From positions 56,242,746 to 56,306,745 of the forward strand of contig CM068385.1 of NCBI GenBank assembly GCA_034770075.1: a stretch of DNA of 64,000 nt. The letters are read 5' to 3'. Each line of letters opens with the position of its first letter. Within the stretch, counting starts at the first letter, position 1. Origin of the DNA: Aralia elata (taxonomy: Eukaryota > Streptophyta > Magnoliopsida > Apiales > Araliaceae). The position numbers and the translations under genes are program-made. Below are positions 46,090 to 57,560 of this stretch, in pieces. Below the pieces are notes generated by a model. The model saw only the letters and a list, made by a program, of their open reading frames with translations, was not told where the DNA came from and searched no databases.

Positions 46090-48221
46090 TGTCGACGCCG
46101 GGAGGAATCGCTTAACGCTGTAATTATTACCCTTTTCCGATTTTTTAGCCTTTTTGTTAGATGCCTTTTTGGAAAAGGTCGGCATTAATGTCGACGGGGT
46201 TTTTAAAGATTGTTTTTATGATGAGCCAATTTAACCAGAGTCGCCAGTTGGTATATTTGAAATGGATGTACCAACTCATCCGAGTTTTCATTTTTATAAA
46301 TCGCTGGCTCATATGTGACTCCGAATTAATTGGTCTGCGAATCGAGATTCATAGAGTTCGGGGGCTTGCTTAAGTGAGGGGAAGGTGTTAGGCACCCCTC
46401 GACTTCCGTGAAGCACGGTTACCGCAATCTTGATGCTTTCCTATCCTTTAATTCATGAAATGTGTGTGTGCGTGTGTGTGTGTGTGCCTATGTAAATGTT
46501 ATGGTGAGCTTGCATAAAAGAATCATTTGGATTATTAGGGAAAATTGTGTTCTAATTTGAGCATGTCTTAGAACGTCCATCGGCTTAAACGAGAAAGCTC
46601 TTATGAGAAAAGGATTGATTTTAATTAGCAAAAACTATGAGATTTTCATTAAGCGTCGTTTTGGCAAAACAAGAGTTTTAAACCTTCGTAAAAATAGGAA
46701 TCGAAATCTATACATTGCTTTCATAAAACGATGGGCAACTTCTAGGATATCTTTCACCCTACGCACCAAGATTTAACAAAACGTTATTTTATTTTTATAA
46801 AACCATTTTTGTGACATTTGAAAACGACTTTCTTTAGCCTTCTCGTTTAATAGAAATCGACATTCATTAACACCTCCAAATTTTTAGCTACGTGATGCTA
46901 ACCTCCTAGTTTGCTTGATTTTAAGAAAAAAAACCTTCATCGTTTAATCTTTGAAATCATTTTTCGTGTCACAAAATCCAATCAAGCATAAACACGCGTC
47001 GGGGCTATTCATGGGCATGTAAGCCATCAAAATAACCCCAAACGCCCACAATCACAAGTTTCACTATTTCGGGGCCTTAAACACGATTATCGCCTTGGCG
47101 TCGTTTTAAGGCCCGACGATTACATATTTACAATAACGGATACATCCACCCGATTACATACATTCAAAAATGTCCATCATCGGATTTGGACCACGGGGTT
47201 GCATTCCTAGGTTCACATCCGAACTTATTGCACAACCGCCAAATGGATATAACGAAAATAAACAACAACGGGATGCCTAACACTCTAGGATATCTTACAA
47301 TGACGATCTAAATACACTATGAATGATACCATACCATAATAGCTAAGATTTGCACCAAACGGATATCATCGGGCTATTAGGGGGAATTTCATTCCGATGA
47401 GGCCCTCACTAATAGTCCCTAACCCATGGCTTCACAATAACATATGAGAAAAAACTACATTCAAGGTAATTCGGATGACCAAAAGATTAACAACATGGTA
47501 TAATAAAATGCTAAGAACAAATGGTTTTTTCACCTTGCAATTAATCCCCACAATATGTATGAATTTGTGTATTGAGTAGAGTAGAAAATATGAGATATAA
47601 TCTCACAAAATTGGTACAATTCCTCACTCTTTTCACTCTTTTCTCTCCTAATTTTTGCTGTTTTCTTGCTGTTTTTTCTTCTTCTCCCGAACTGCTGCTG
47701 CTGCTGAATCCTCTCTTTTTTTTTTTCTTCCTGTATGCGAACTGGCCTAATAAAGCACTGCCAAGGGCAGCCGCAGATCTATCTGCGGCTGGCCGCAGAT
47801 ATATCTGCGGCTGGCCCTTGGTTCTCCCCCCAGCCGCGCTCGAGTCCCGTGCGCTTCGAGTCCCGTGCTGCCTCGAGTTCCGTCCTTGGCCGCGAATTAA
47901 TCTACGGCTAACTGTGCTGATTTTCTCGTTTTCCGTGCCTCATCTCGATTTTCGTGTCGTACCGTTGGTTTCCGCTGACGGGTTTGCGTTTGGCAGTCCG
48001 GAACCCGTCGGGAAACGTGCCACGTCATCCGGGCAAGCACAGTGATCAGTAACTGACTCTCGACATTCGCTTGTTGTCGTGTCGGCTTCAATATCATCCC
48101 GTCGTGGTGGTTTTGAGTGTTCGTCTTTATGTCCACCCTTTATTCTCGTGTGCCGGGTCAATTGACGATTTTGCCCTCCTGTCAGGGTTAGTATAGGAAA
48201 TGCAAAAATCGGGTGTCTACA
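46090..48221 (-). repeat. Tat-element 3' LTR
   Basis: 2132 bp, matching 58463-60614 with small indels and scattered substitutions. Contains a TG-rich microsatellite (46461-46486) and the 61-bp composite palindrome at 47761-47821. On the minus strand it begins TGTAGACACCC. Confidence 0.94.
47761..47821. repeat. 61-bp nested palindrome in the Tat LTR
   Basis: An outer inverted repeat, CCAAGGGC...GCCCTTGG, encloses two inner ones. One is built on AGCCGCAGAT/ATCTGCGGCT, the other on GCCGCAGATATATCTGCGGC. The inner centres are 22 bp apart. The copy in the other LTR (60150-60210) is identical over all 61 bp. Confidence 0.9.
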
Positions 48222-48235
48222 GCTGCCCCTCTTTA
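48222..48235 (-). other. Tat-element polypurine tract
   Basis: On the minus strand AAAGAGGGGCAGC directly precedes the LTR start TGTAGACACCC, the usual PPT context in Tat-type elements. Confidence 0.88.
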
Positions 48236-48332
48236 TCATGTTTATGAAATGATAAATGGAATGAACAGGATAAAGAATAGACACTCGATGCATGAATGAC
48301 AGTGCACAAGAATGACAATACATACGTGATTT

Positions 48333-49625
48333 GCTTGGATCTCAGCCCTTCCCAGGGTTGTTGTTGGTTTGGATCTTAGCCCTTCCCAGGGTTGTGGTTT
48401 GTTTGGATCTTAGCCCTTCCCAGGGTGTTAGTTTGGATCTCAGCCCTTCCCAGGGTTTTTTGTTTTGGTTGGATGCCTTCCCAGGTTTGCTCACCACTCT
48501 GTCGCGGTTTGCTTGGATCTCAGCCCTTCCCAGGGTTTGTTGTTTTTTATCTTTTTTCTTTTGTGGATATCAGCCCTTCCCAGGGTTGCTCACCATCTTG
48601 TTGTGGTTCGCGTGGATCTCAGCCCTTCCCAGGGTTTGCTCACCACTCTGTCACGGTTTGCTTGGATGCCTTCCCAGGTTTGCTCACCACTCTGTCGCGG
48701 TTTGCTTGGATCTCAGCCCTTCCCAGGGTTGTTGTTGGTTTGGATCTTAGCCCTTCCCAGGGTTGTGGTTTGTTTGGATCTTAGCCCTTCCCAGGGTGTT
48801 AGTTTGGATCTCAGCCCTTCCCAGGGTTTTTGTTTTGGTTGGATGCCTTCCCAGGTTTGCTCACCACTCTGTCGCGGTTTGCTTGGATCTCAGCCCTTCC
48901 CAGGGTTTGTTGTTTTTTGTCTCTTTTTTTTTTCTTTTGTGGATATCAGCCCCTCCCAGGGTTGCTCACCATCTTGTTGTGGTTCGCGTGGATCTCAGCC
49001 CTTCCCAGGGTTTGCTCACCACTCTGTCGCGGTTTGCTTGGATGCCTTCCCAGGTTTGCTCACCACTCTGTCGCGGTTTGCTTGGATCTCAGCCCTTCCC
49101 AGGGTTGTTGTTGGTTTGGATCTTAGCCCTTCCCAGGGTTGTGGTTTGTTTGGATCTTAGCCCTTCCCAGGGTGTTAGTTTGGATCTCAGCCCTTCCCAG
49201 GGTTTTTGTTTTGGTTGGATGCCTTCCCAGGTTTGCTCACCACTCTGTCGCGGTTTGCTTGGATCTCAGCCCTTCCCAGGGTTTGTTGTTTTTGTCTTTT
49301 TTCTTTTTGTGGATACCAGCCCTTCCCAGGGTTGCTCACCATTTTGTTGTGGTTCGCGTGGATCTCAGCCCTTCCCAGGGTTTGCTCACCACTCTGTCGC
49401 GGTTTGCTTGGATGCCTTCCCAGGTTTGCTCACCACTCTGTCGCGGTTTGCTTGGATCTCAGCCCTTCCCAGGGTTTGTTGTTTTTGTCTTTTTTCTTTT
49501 TGTGGATACCAGCCCTTCCCAGGGTTGCTCACCATTTTATTGTGGTTCGCGTGGATCTCATCCCTTCCCAGGGTTTGCTCACCACTCTGTCGCGGTTTGC
49601 TTGGATGCCTTCCCAGGTTTCTGTC
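48333..49625. repeat. Minisatellite between Tat pol and 3' LTR
   Basis: A basic unit around GATCTCAGCCCTTCCCAGGG, with variants such as GATGCCTTCCCAGG, separated by short T/G-rich spacers. Units are organised in a larger repeat: GTTGTTGGTTT starts at 48360, 48731 and 49107, giving periods of 371 and 376 bp, plus a partial period. Long open frames result in several plus-strand frames (repeated SPSQG or LPRV), but these follow from repetition and lie antisense to the element. Tandem repeats in the 3' UTR of Ogre/Tat elements are known and can seed satellites. Confidence 0.93.
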
Positions 49626-49956
49626 GGGTCTTGCCTTGATTCGTCGTGTTCGACGTCCGACTTATTCAGAATTTTGTATTTTATTTTCACATAACGAGTC
49701 ATGTATGATGCATGCTTTTTATTCATGGATAGAGAATGACCCCTGTACAGTCTTTTTGATACTATTTTCCACAGGTGTCGTCGCCAGATGCCGTGGTATG
49801 CTTGGATCTCGATCCTCCCACAGGATTGGTCGGTGGCTTCTCCGCTGATTGGACGGTTTGTCGCCGGTGACAGAGATATGGCAGATGATCTTCCGGAACG
49901 TTCCTGATCCTTATTATTCTTTCCGGTGTCGGCGGGCTTTGCGGAGGGTATTCTGA

Positions 49957-50169
49957 GCCATTAGGTCCCGGTCCATCCGGTGTTCACGCATCTCGATTAC
50001 TACCGAGGCTGAGAGGTATGCTGCTCTTGTTGAGAGAGATGCTGCTATTCTGGCCAGGGATGTTGTTCATACTGATAGAGACGCCATTGTATTGCAGACT
50101 AAGGCAATTATAGATGCTCACTCTGAGACCGTTAGCCGAGCCATTGCTTATTGGATCGCGTCGACATGA
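49957..50169 (+). pseudogene. Possible antisense extra ORF of the Tat element, degenerate
   Basis: This plus-strand frame of about 70 codons is antisense to pol and lies between pol and the minisatellite. The part from 50005 encodes a charged, heptad-like segment (ERYAALVERDAAILARD, then a TDRDAIVLQTKAI stretch) that looks like a coiled coil. Extra ORFs, often antisense, have been reported at this position in plant Tat elements. The repeated ERDAAI-like pattern faintly recalls the coiled coil of BBR/BPC (GAGA-binding) proteins; that is only an impression. Stops upstream (49954-49956) and at 50167 show decay. Confidence 0.35.
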
Positions 50170-50758
50170 TGGGGCAACAGATTGCAGGGAATGCCGATGC
50201 CTCATATCTATCCAACACTTAATCCATCCTGCTTTGATTAGTTTCAGATTGGTAGATCATTTTATTTCCTGCATAGACTATGTCAATTTCATCGGTTATC
50301 AAAAAGAGAAACCTTGTAACAAAATGACTTATTTATATAGACATGTATTTAGATTTAGTCGTTTCCCCTTTTTGTCGTATCGTTGCCTTTCATTGGACCC
50401 TCATTTTATCCAGCTAACCATGATTTTGATATCTCGCCTTCTTTCTCTTCACAAGTCTTGATGGGGATTTGTCAGATATTGCCGCACCTCCTGTCGATTT
50501 CATCGGCTGAGTCTTAGATTTGGGCTAACTGCTTGGTTGGGTTAGGTCACTTAAGATGAAGCTGATCAGGTGGCTGGTTTCGGAAAAGTTTCGAGGGTAT
50601 AGGAATGGTTTTTCTGGCTGTTGGGAATCTGTTTTGATAGGAGAAAGTGTTATTTTGTAAGGAATGGGACCGCGCCACGATGGCTGCCTACGTACCCCCA
50701 CAAGTCGGGAGATCAGGTCCTACGTAGTTCGTTCTCCAAAACAGGGAGAGAAACGACG

Positions 50759-50761
<3 letters not shown>

Positions 50762-50797
<36 letters not shown>
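50762..50797. repeat. 36-bp homopolymer T tract (A on the element strand)
   Basis: An uninterrupted T run. On the coding strand it is an A run that begins within the pol stop codon (50798-50796) and continues into the 3' region. Its length may be unstable or affected by assembly. Confidence 0.9.
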
Positions 50798-50800
<3 letters not shown>

Positions 50801-52670
50801 CATAGAACCGCTTCACCGAGTCAGAATTTAGGGGCTGTGGGAACACCTCCCCGTCCATTTCTTGCAGTATGAGGGCTCCTCCGGACAGCACTTTCTTAAT
50901 CACAAAAGGCCCCTCCCAGTTCGGGGCAAACTTCCCCTTGGCTTCGTCTTGACAAGGCATTACTCTCTTTAACACTAGGTCATTTTCTTTGAATTTTCGA
51001 GGTCTTATCTTCTTGTCGTATGATCGGGAGATCCTTTGCTGATATAACTGACCGTGCAACACAGCGGCCACCCTCCTTTCATCAATTAGGGCCAATTGGT
51101 CGTACCGACTTTGCATCCAATCCTCCTCGTTTATCCGAGCATCAATCAAGATTCTGAGGGACGCCATCTCAACCTCAACTGGCAGAACCGCTTCCATTCC
51201 GTATACCAGAGCGTACGGGGTTGCCCCTGTAGAAGTACGTACCGACGTTCTGTACGCCAGCAAGGTGAGAGGTAGCAGATCCGGCCATCATCGATGATTA
51301 GCAGACATTTTTGCCATGATCTTCTTGATATTCTTATTTGCAGCTTCCACTGCCCCATTCATCTTAGGACGGTAAATGACAGAATTGAGGTGTTTGATCT
51401 TAAACTGGTCGCATAATCCCTTCATGAGGGTATTGTTCAAATTCTTGGCATTGTCAGAGACTAAAACCTCAGGTTGCCCGTATCGGCAAATGACATTATT
51501 CCTGATGAAACCGACGATGATCTCCTGAGTTACTTTGGGGAAAGAAGCTGCTTCTACCCATTTAGTGAAGTAATCGATCATGACGAATATAAATCGGTGG
51601 TCGTTGCTTGCTTTGGGCTCTATTGGTCCGATCACATCCATACCCCACATTGAGAATGGCCAAGGGGAGGTCATACAGTGCAGTTCATTGGGAGGCGCAT
51701 GGATAACATTACCGTGCGCCTGGCATTGGTAACACCGCTTGACGTGATCATCACAGTCGGCTTTCAGCGTCAACCAGTAATGCCCCGTTCTCAATATCTT
51801 CTTGGCCAGCATCGGCCCACTCATGTGTGGCCCACACACTCCACCATGTATTTCGTCCATAATCTTTTGGGCCTGCATTTCATTTACACATCGTAGCAAT
51901 CCCAAATTGGCATCCCTCTTGTACAGTGAATCTCCGCTCAGATAAAATTTCATTGCCATCTTTTGAATTCTCAACCTCTCCGCTCGGCTGGCTTGGTCGG
52001 GAATGGATCTATCCCTCAGATATTCCCTTATGTTGTGATACCAAGGCTGCTTTGGCAGAACCCCCTCGTCCGATAGTACCGCCACGTGCTCCTCGTATGC
52101 CGGGGCGTTCTGCACTGCTATCTCTATCTGTGGAACGTTCCTGCTCTTGATTGTGTGGACTAGAGAAGCTAAAGTCGCCAATGCATCGGCGAAATCATTC
52201 CGACCCCGGGGGATGTGTCGGAAAGCGATATCTTCGAACTCTTGCATCAGTTGGATAACACAACGGTGGTATGGAAGCAACCGGAGCTCTTTAGTGCTGT
52301 ACACCCCGATCGCTTGTCTGATTACCAGCTCCGAATCCCCGAACACTGCTAACCTTTTCACCCCCATATCGCGAGCCAAACGGAGTCCCAATATACATCC
52401 CTCATACTCAGCTGTGTTGTTTGAGTTACTGAACTGTAATTTAGTGGCTACGGGGTATTGCTCTCCTGTGATAGAGACCAGGACTGCTCCGGCTCCTGCC
52501 CCTTCCGCATTCATGGCACCATCAAAATACAATTTCCAGAACTGCCCCTCGTCATCTTCTCTCGCGCGCAAGATCCAGAATACGTCTTCGCCCGGCAAAG
52601 GAGTGTCTAAAGGCTCCATTCCCCCTGATGGCGCTTCTGCCAATTGATCTGCAATTCCCTGCCCCTTCAT
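50796..52670 (-). pseudogene. Tat pol: archaeal-type RNase H and integrase, broken
   Basis: The second RNase H comes first (YFDGAMN at about 52530, NTAEYEG, FGDSELV, FADALATL), as in Tat elements, where it adds to the RT-linked RNase H. Integrase follows with an HHCC zinc finger (EIHGGVCGPH..CYQCQ), catalytic GMDVIGP, VSDNAKN and MNGAVEAAN, then a C-terminal domain (KKIRPRKF, NWEGPF) ending at 50796. A TGA at 51290-51288 interrupts the catalytic core after NHR. The codon just before 52670 is a TAG (52673-52671). The frame is otherwise continuous. RT lies upstream. Confidence 0.93.
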
Positions 52671-53995
52671 GGCTTTCTAAGTTACGTATACAATGTCGAA
52701 CTGCTGTAAGATTAACTGCCATCTTGAAAGTCGACAGTTCAGCATGGGCCGTTCAAAGATATATTTCAGGGGATCCATCCTTGATATCAGGTACGTGGTG
52801 TGCCCGTGGAGATAATGTTGTAATCTCATTGCAGCCTAAGCCAAAGCACAACAGGTCCTTTCGATAGGGGTGTAATTCTGTTCACATCGGCTAAATCTCT
52901 TGCTGAGGTAATAAATGGCCTGCTCTTTGCCTGATTCATTCTTCTGCCCCAGCATACAGCCCATCGCAATGTCATTGACTGATATATACATGAATAGAGG
53001 GATCTCATCCTTCGGGGGTACCAGCACGGGTGCTTCCGTCAGCTGCTTCTTAATGATCTGAAAGGGTTCCTGGCATTGCTCATTCCATTCTTGGGAGACA
53101 TCTTTTCTTAACAGCTTGAAAATTGGCTCGCACGTGGTTGTCAAATGGGATATGAAGCGGCTGATGAAATTTATTCTTCCCAGAAATCCTCTTATTTCCT
53201 TTTCAGTGCGGGGGTGCCGGCATATCCACAATGGCCTTAATCTTGGCCGGATCCAACTCGATGCCACGATCACTAACCAGGAATCCCAAGAGTTTGCCCG
53301 ATTGCACTCCGAAAGCACACTTTGCCGGATTGAGCCTTAAATTATATTTTCTGAGCCGGTCAAATAGCTTTTGGAGATGGGTCACATGATCAGATTCTAT
53401 CTTTGACTTCACGATAATGTCATCCACGTAGACCTCTATCTCCTTGTGCATCATATCGTGGAACAGGGCCATCATAGCTCTTTGATAAGTAGCCCCTGCA
53501 TTTGTGAGACCGAAAGCCAACCGTCTATAGCAGAAAGTGCCCCAAGGGGTGATGAAGGCTGTTTTCTCCCGGTCCTCCTCTGCCACCATTATCTGATGAT
53601 ACCCCGCAAAGCAATCAACGAAAGAGTACATCTCGTATTGGGCTGTGTTATCCACCAATATGTGTATAAAAGGTACTGGGAAATTATCCTTGAGACTGGC
53701 CTTGTTCAGATCTCTATAGTCAACACATACCCTCACCTTTCCTCCAGGCTTAGCCACTGGGACCACATTGGACAACCATTCTGGGTAGGTGGACACCATG
53801 ATGATTCCAGCCCTGAACTGTTTGATGATCTCCTCCTTTACCTTCAAGCTCCATTTCCGGTTTTAGCTTTCTTAGTTTTTGCTTGACGGGCTTGAAACCC
53901 TCCTTGATGGGCAGCTGGTGTACCACAATGTCGGTGGATAATCCGATCATGTCCTCATGAGACCAGGCGAACACATCCTCATACTGGCGTAGCAA
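52671..53995 (-). pseudogene. Tat pol: reverse transcriptase and RNase H, frameshifted
   Basis: It begins with the pre-RT region (EDVFAWSHEDM, HQLPIKEGFKPVKQ). The frame changes near 53850 into RT (SNVVPVAKPGGKVRVCVDYRDLN, FAGYHQI, GLTNAGATYQR). The catalytic YVDD is at 53430-53419. A second frame change at about 53210 leads to the connection and first RNase H (FLGRINFISRF, then VLVPP and IYYLSKRF). Stops are TAG 52838-52836 (probable Trp in GWAAMRL-type context) and TAG 52673-52671. Three frames are used in turn, so no enzyme could be made from this copy. Confidence 0.92.
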
Positions 53996-54274
53996 TTTTG
54001 GTCATTTCTACTTTCTGGTTAGGGGTCAGGTCTGTCCCGATCTTGAGCTCTTTGGGTTGGTCAGGGGTTCCGATATTTATGGTGACGGTTTGGTCTAAGT
54101 TGGGTTTGGGTTTATCCTCGACCCACCCTTTGATCTCGTCAGGCGCGTCATCGTAATCTGTCTCGTCCTGCTCAATACCCATTAAATCGAAATCCAGCTC
54201 GATATCAAAATCATAGTCATCATTCAAATTTTGAGGGATCGCTTGTTAAGCAAGGAATACTCAAATTGGTACAC

Positions 54275-54447
54275 CTGACATTGAAACAAAATACTGTCAT
54301 ATATATAATTCATCTTTCCACAATGGTCGCTCTTAAAATAACATGACAAACTAACATAGTTATGCAAAATATAAAAATAAAGAACCAAAACTGGTAGACA
54401 TTCATCCCCCACTCTCCGGGGTCTACCACCCTGGCACCATGTTTTAC
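54275..54447 (-). other. Candidate intron between Tat protease/G-patch and RT
   Basis: On the minus strand the G-patch frame ends at a TAA that overlaps a donor-like GTAAAAC (54447-54441). After 173 AT-rich bases an acceptor-like TTTCAATGTCAG ends at 54275. Joining would leave an open frame to about 54225, where one further indel is needed to reach the pre-RT frame. Ogre elements are known to have a spliced intron at this position between protease and RT. This copy is therefore a structural match, but splicing is unproven. Confidence 0.5.
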
Positions 54448-55738
54448 CCTTGTCTGGATATTATTGGCTCCACCGTCCAGTTATCGGTGGTCAGATCAGT
54501 CGGGATGCGACATATGACAGACGGCTGTGTTCCAGGGACTTCCTTGACGACTACCGCCACATCGTATCCGTCCTCCCTCACAGCCTTATTAGGGATAACT
54601 AACCCTGCCCAATCGATGATAGGCACACTCTGTAGGGCTCCCGACGTTGTGGCCGTATCCTTCCCCTCTCCAATGTTTATTGATGGTCCAGAGATATAGC
54701 ATTTGGTTTCGAACTGCTGCATGACCTCCCGCAGGAAACTCTTCCTTTTGACTGACTCATCATCCGCAGGAGTTAATTCTTTACCTTCTAATTCGGACAC
54801 GGGCTTGTCTGTCCCTTGTTCATTGTGGACCTTCGGCATTAGGATTCCGGTCGATCGAAATGGGATTTCCCTTCGCGAGTGGTTCCGCTCTATGCCTCCA
54901 TGATATCCCAACCCTGCCCTGCCTATCTGGTTGGGCAGTTGAATAGGCGTGGAAATTCCTTGGCTGTCTTTTCCCAACCCCTGCCCAGGTTGAAACTTCA
55001 TCTTCATCATTTCTCAAGCAACGAACGATACCTCAGGGGAGGCTTTCGATTTTAGGGCTGGGGCTCCCAGACCTCTATAGGTGGGGGAGCTGATTTCCAG
55101 TGCTTGAAAACTGGCAGGCGCCGCGGATTCGTCCACATTGATTACTGGCAGACCATTCTTGGACGGGAAAGGGTCATTACGCTCTGCGGAGATTGTTACC
55201 AGATTCCCGCTGACGATGAACTTGATTTGTTGGTGTAGTGTAGAGGGAACTGCCCCGGCCATATGTATCCATGGTCTTCCCAATAACATGTTATAACTGG
55301 CCGAGATATCCAGGACCTGAAAGGAAATATCGAAAGTACACGGCCCTATCTCCACGGGCAACTCTATTTCTCCCATTGTATCCTTCCGGGATCCATCGAA
55401 GGCTCGTAACCACCACATGATTATCCCGCAGGCGCTTAGGATTGATGTTCATTTTCCTTAGCGTACTGAGGGACAAATATTTAGTGCTGATCCCCCATCA
55501 ATCAGCACCCCCATTCATGACAATACCCTGATGAGATCACTGCGATGTGCAGCGGTTTCCGATGCCCCCTTCCCTCTTTTGGGATATCATCATCTGTGAA
55601 TGATAGCACATTGTTCTCTAGCAGATGGTCCACAAGGCGGCCGAAACTTTCTTGGCTAATTGTCTTGGGAATGTGAGCCTCCCCTAGGACTTTGGCCAAG
55701 ATTCTGCAGTGGTCGTTGGATGATAACACCAAATCCAT
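54448..55738 (-). pseudogene. Tat protease and G-patch region, broken
   Basis: It opens with a pre-protease segment (NVLSFTDDDIP, RKPLHIAV, at about 55640-55530). The aspartic protease active-site stretch with DGGS lies near 55480, displaced by one inserted G in the G run and one compensating loss nearby. The rest of protease is open (AFDGSRKDTMGEIELPVEIG, MLLGRPWIH). A G-patch domain follows at about 55000-54900 (FQPGQGLGKDSQGI, RAGLGYHG). G-patch motifs bind nucleic acid, and similar fusions occur in retroviral proteases and in Tat-type pol. The frame ends at the candidate intron donor. Confidence 0.85.
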
Positions 55739-57560
55739 GCTCGATGTAAGAGTTCGATTCCTCGCTCACCGTCTTGGTCCCCCTTACTTCCGGATGATCC
55801 ATCTTTTCCAAGAACTCCACGGCTTTCCTCCTCGGATATCCTCTCGTTATCCTTTCTCTTACTCTTGAGGACTCTTCCTGGAAGATACAAGGGATTCCCC
55901 TTTGATGTTACGGAAGCACAACTGGCCGCCTCCTCTAATACACCCCCGTAGTTCCACGGTACTGTTTTTTAGACTGCAAATAGGGATCTGTGGTCTTGCT
56001 GCGATGATGAGAGGTTTTGGAGCCGCTAACTTGATAGGCCCCCCTGTGATACTCCGGCTTTGCACCCGTCAACCTAATCGGTGCCCCTTGCATATTCTCC
56101 TGACTACTCGTCATGCCAACCATCTCATAAATCCCTATCATATAATTTTGCCTTGGCGGTCCCTCGGTTTCGATGGCTTCCACCATATTGACCCCTCCCC
56201 CATCATGCTTCGGTAGGGGATTGATTTTAACATTTGGCGGCTCGGGCTGTTCCACCACGATTTCCCCGCTATCAATCAGGTTTTGAATTATGTGTTTTCA
56301 GCGTCCAACATTCCTGAGTGTTCATGACCCGGGGAACCCGAATGATATGCACACTTTTTACTGGGGGTCAAATTTTCTTCCCTTCGGGTCACACGGAGGT
56401 GCCAAATCGACAATCTTCCTCTGTGATATCAATATTGCCAAAATCTGCTCAAGAGGATCCCCAAGCGGGGTGAATAACCCGCTTTTTGTGTGGTCTCAAA
56501 CCTCCTTCGTCCGTCCGTTCTGGGATTATCAAAATTAGGTTGCCGGGGCGGCACAAATTTCTGTATTTGTACAGGGGGGCTATTTCTCCACTTTCCTGGA
56601 TGATTCCCTGCAGCACGAGAGAGACCATCTTCCTCTTTTCGCTTTTGGGGCCTGCGGGAAGTACTGCCATAATTCCCACTTTGGATTTGTTCCGCAGACC
56701 GTTTCAAGAGCCGTGAAGTCCCGGATTTTACCCGATTTCAACCCCATATCCACCATTTTTCTCCGTGTTTTATCATTTCGGCGAAAGGTCTTCCAATCCC
56801 CGATATGACCCGCTCATAATAAGGTGCCTCCTGTATATCCACACAAGGTCATCACCATCTCTGACTCACTCATTGGAGGATTCACTTGTGCGGCCATACC
56901 CCTCCATCGTTGGGCAATAGTCCCTGAAGGTTTCCCTTGGTTGCTTCTTGATTTTTGTCATTTTTGATATCTATCCGGGGCCATCTGTTCCTGATGAAAG
57001 CTATATTGTGTCAGAAAGGTATGGGCCAGCTCCTCCCAATTATGAATCCGGGCATTATCGAGACGGGCATACCAGATCCTCGCCTCCCCCGTCAAGCTTT
57101 TCTGGAATAATTGCATCCTTAATCCTTCGTCTTCCGCATAGGGACCCCAGTTCTCCAATATATATTTTCAGGTGAGTGTAAGGATCCCCTTTCCCATTTG
57201 TATTTCTCGAATTCGGGGATCTTAAATTTTCTCTGGATATCTGGTTTCCGGGGAAGAAGACACACAAATCTGCATAATTAACCCTACCCAAGGAGCCTAT
57301 GCCTTTTAGAGATTGGTATGGTCTCCTCCATCTGCTTCATTTTTCTGCGTAAGGTCATCAGTATCTCCCTCCTCTGGAATCGTGATTACTGTTTTGTTGA
57401 GGGGCAGGAATGACCTTTGGGAGGACCGGCTCATCCTTAAGCTGATGCTGGTTATTTTTAAACAGGATTGCATCATCTTTAGGAGGATTCTGGTCACCCC
57501 CCTGGCGGGTGGTACATTTATGCGGTCCCTGTGTTTGACGGATCCTGTCTGATTAACAAC
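55739..57560 (-). pseudogene. Tat gag region, heavily frameshifted
   Basis: Recognisable pieces in changing frames: a Retrotrans_gag core (about 57158-56960: MQLFQKSLTGEARIWY, NWEELAHTFLTQYS); a TIAQRWRGMAAQVNPP-like segment; a basic linker (56707-56430); and a zinc-knuckle-like CAYHSGSPGH at about 56350. Further on are DSGEIVVEQPEPPN and a Gly-rich tail (56260-55940). These match the usual Tat gag order. At least four frame changes are needed to follow it, so limits are approximate and the start codon is not resolved. Confidence 0.75.

Noticed and set aside
46461..46486. TG-rich microsatellite as a regulatory (Z-DNA) element
   Set aside because: Present in both Tat LTRs as an ordinary microsatellite; nothing links it to a function.
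48331..49848. Long plus-strand open frames with repeated SPSQG and LPRV, like a proline-rich repeat protein
   Set aside because: Several frames are open at once because the DNA is a minisatellite. It lies antisense in the 3' UTR of the Tat element and has no signal peptide, start context or domain.
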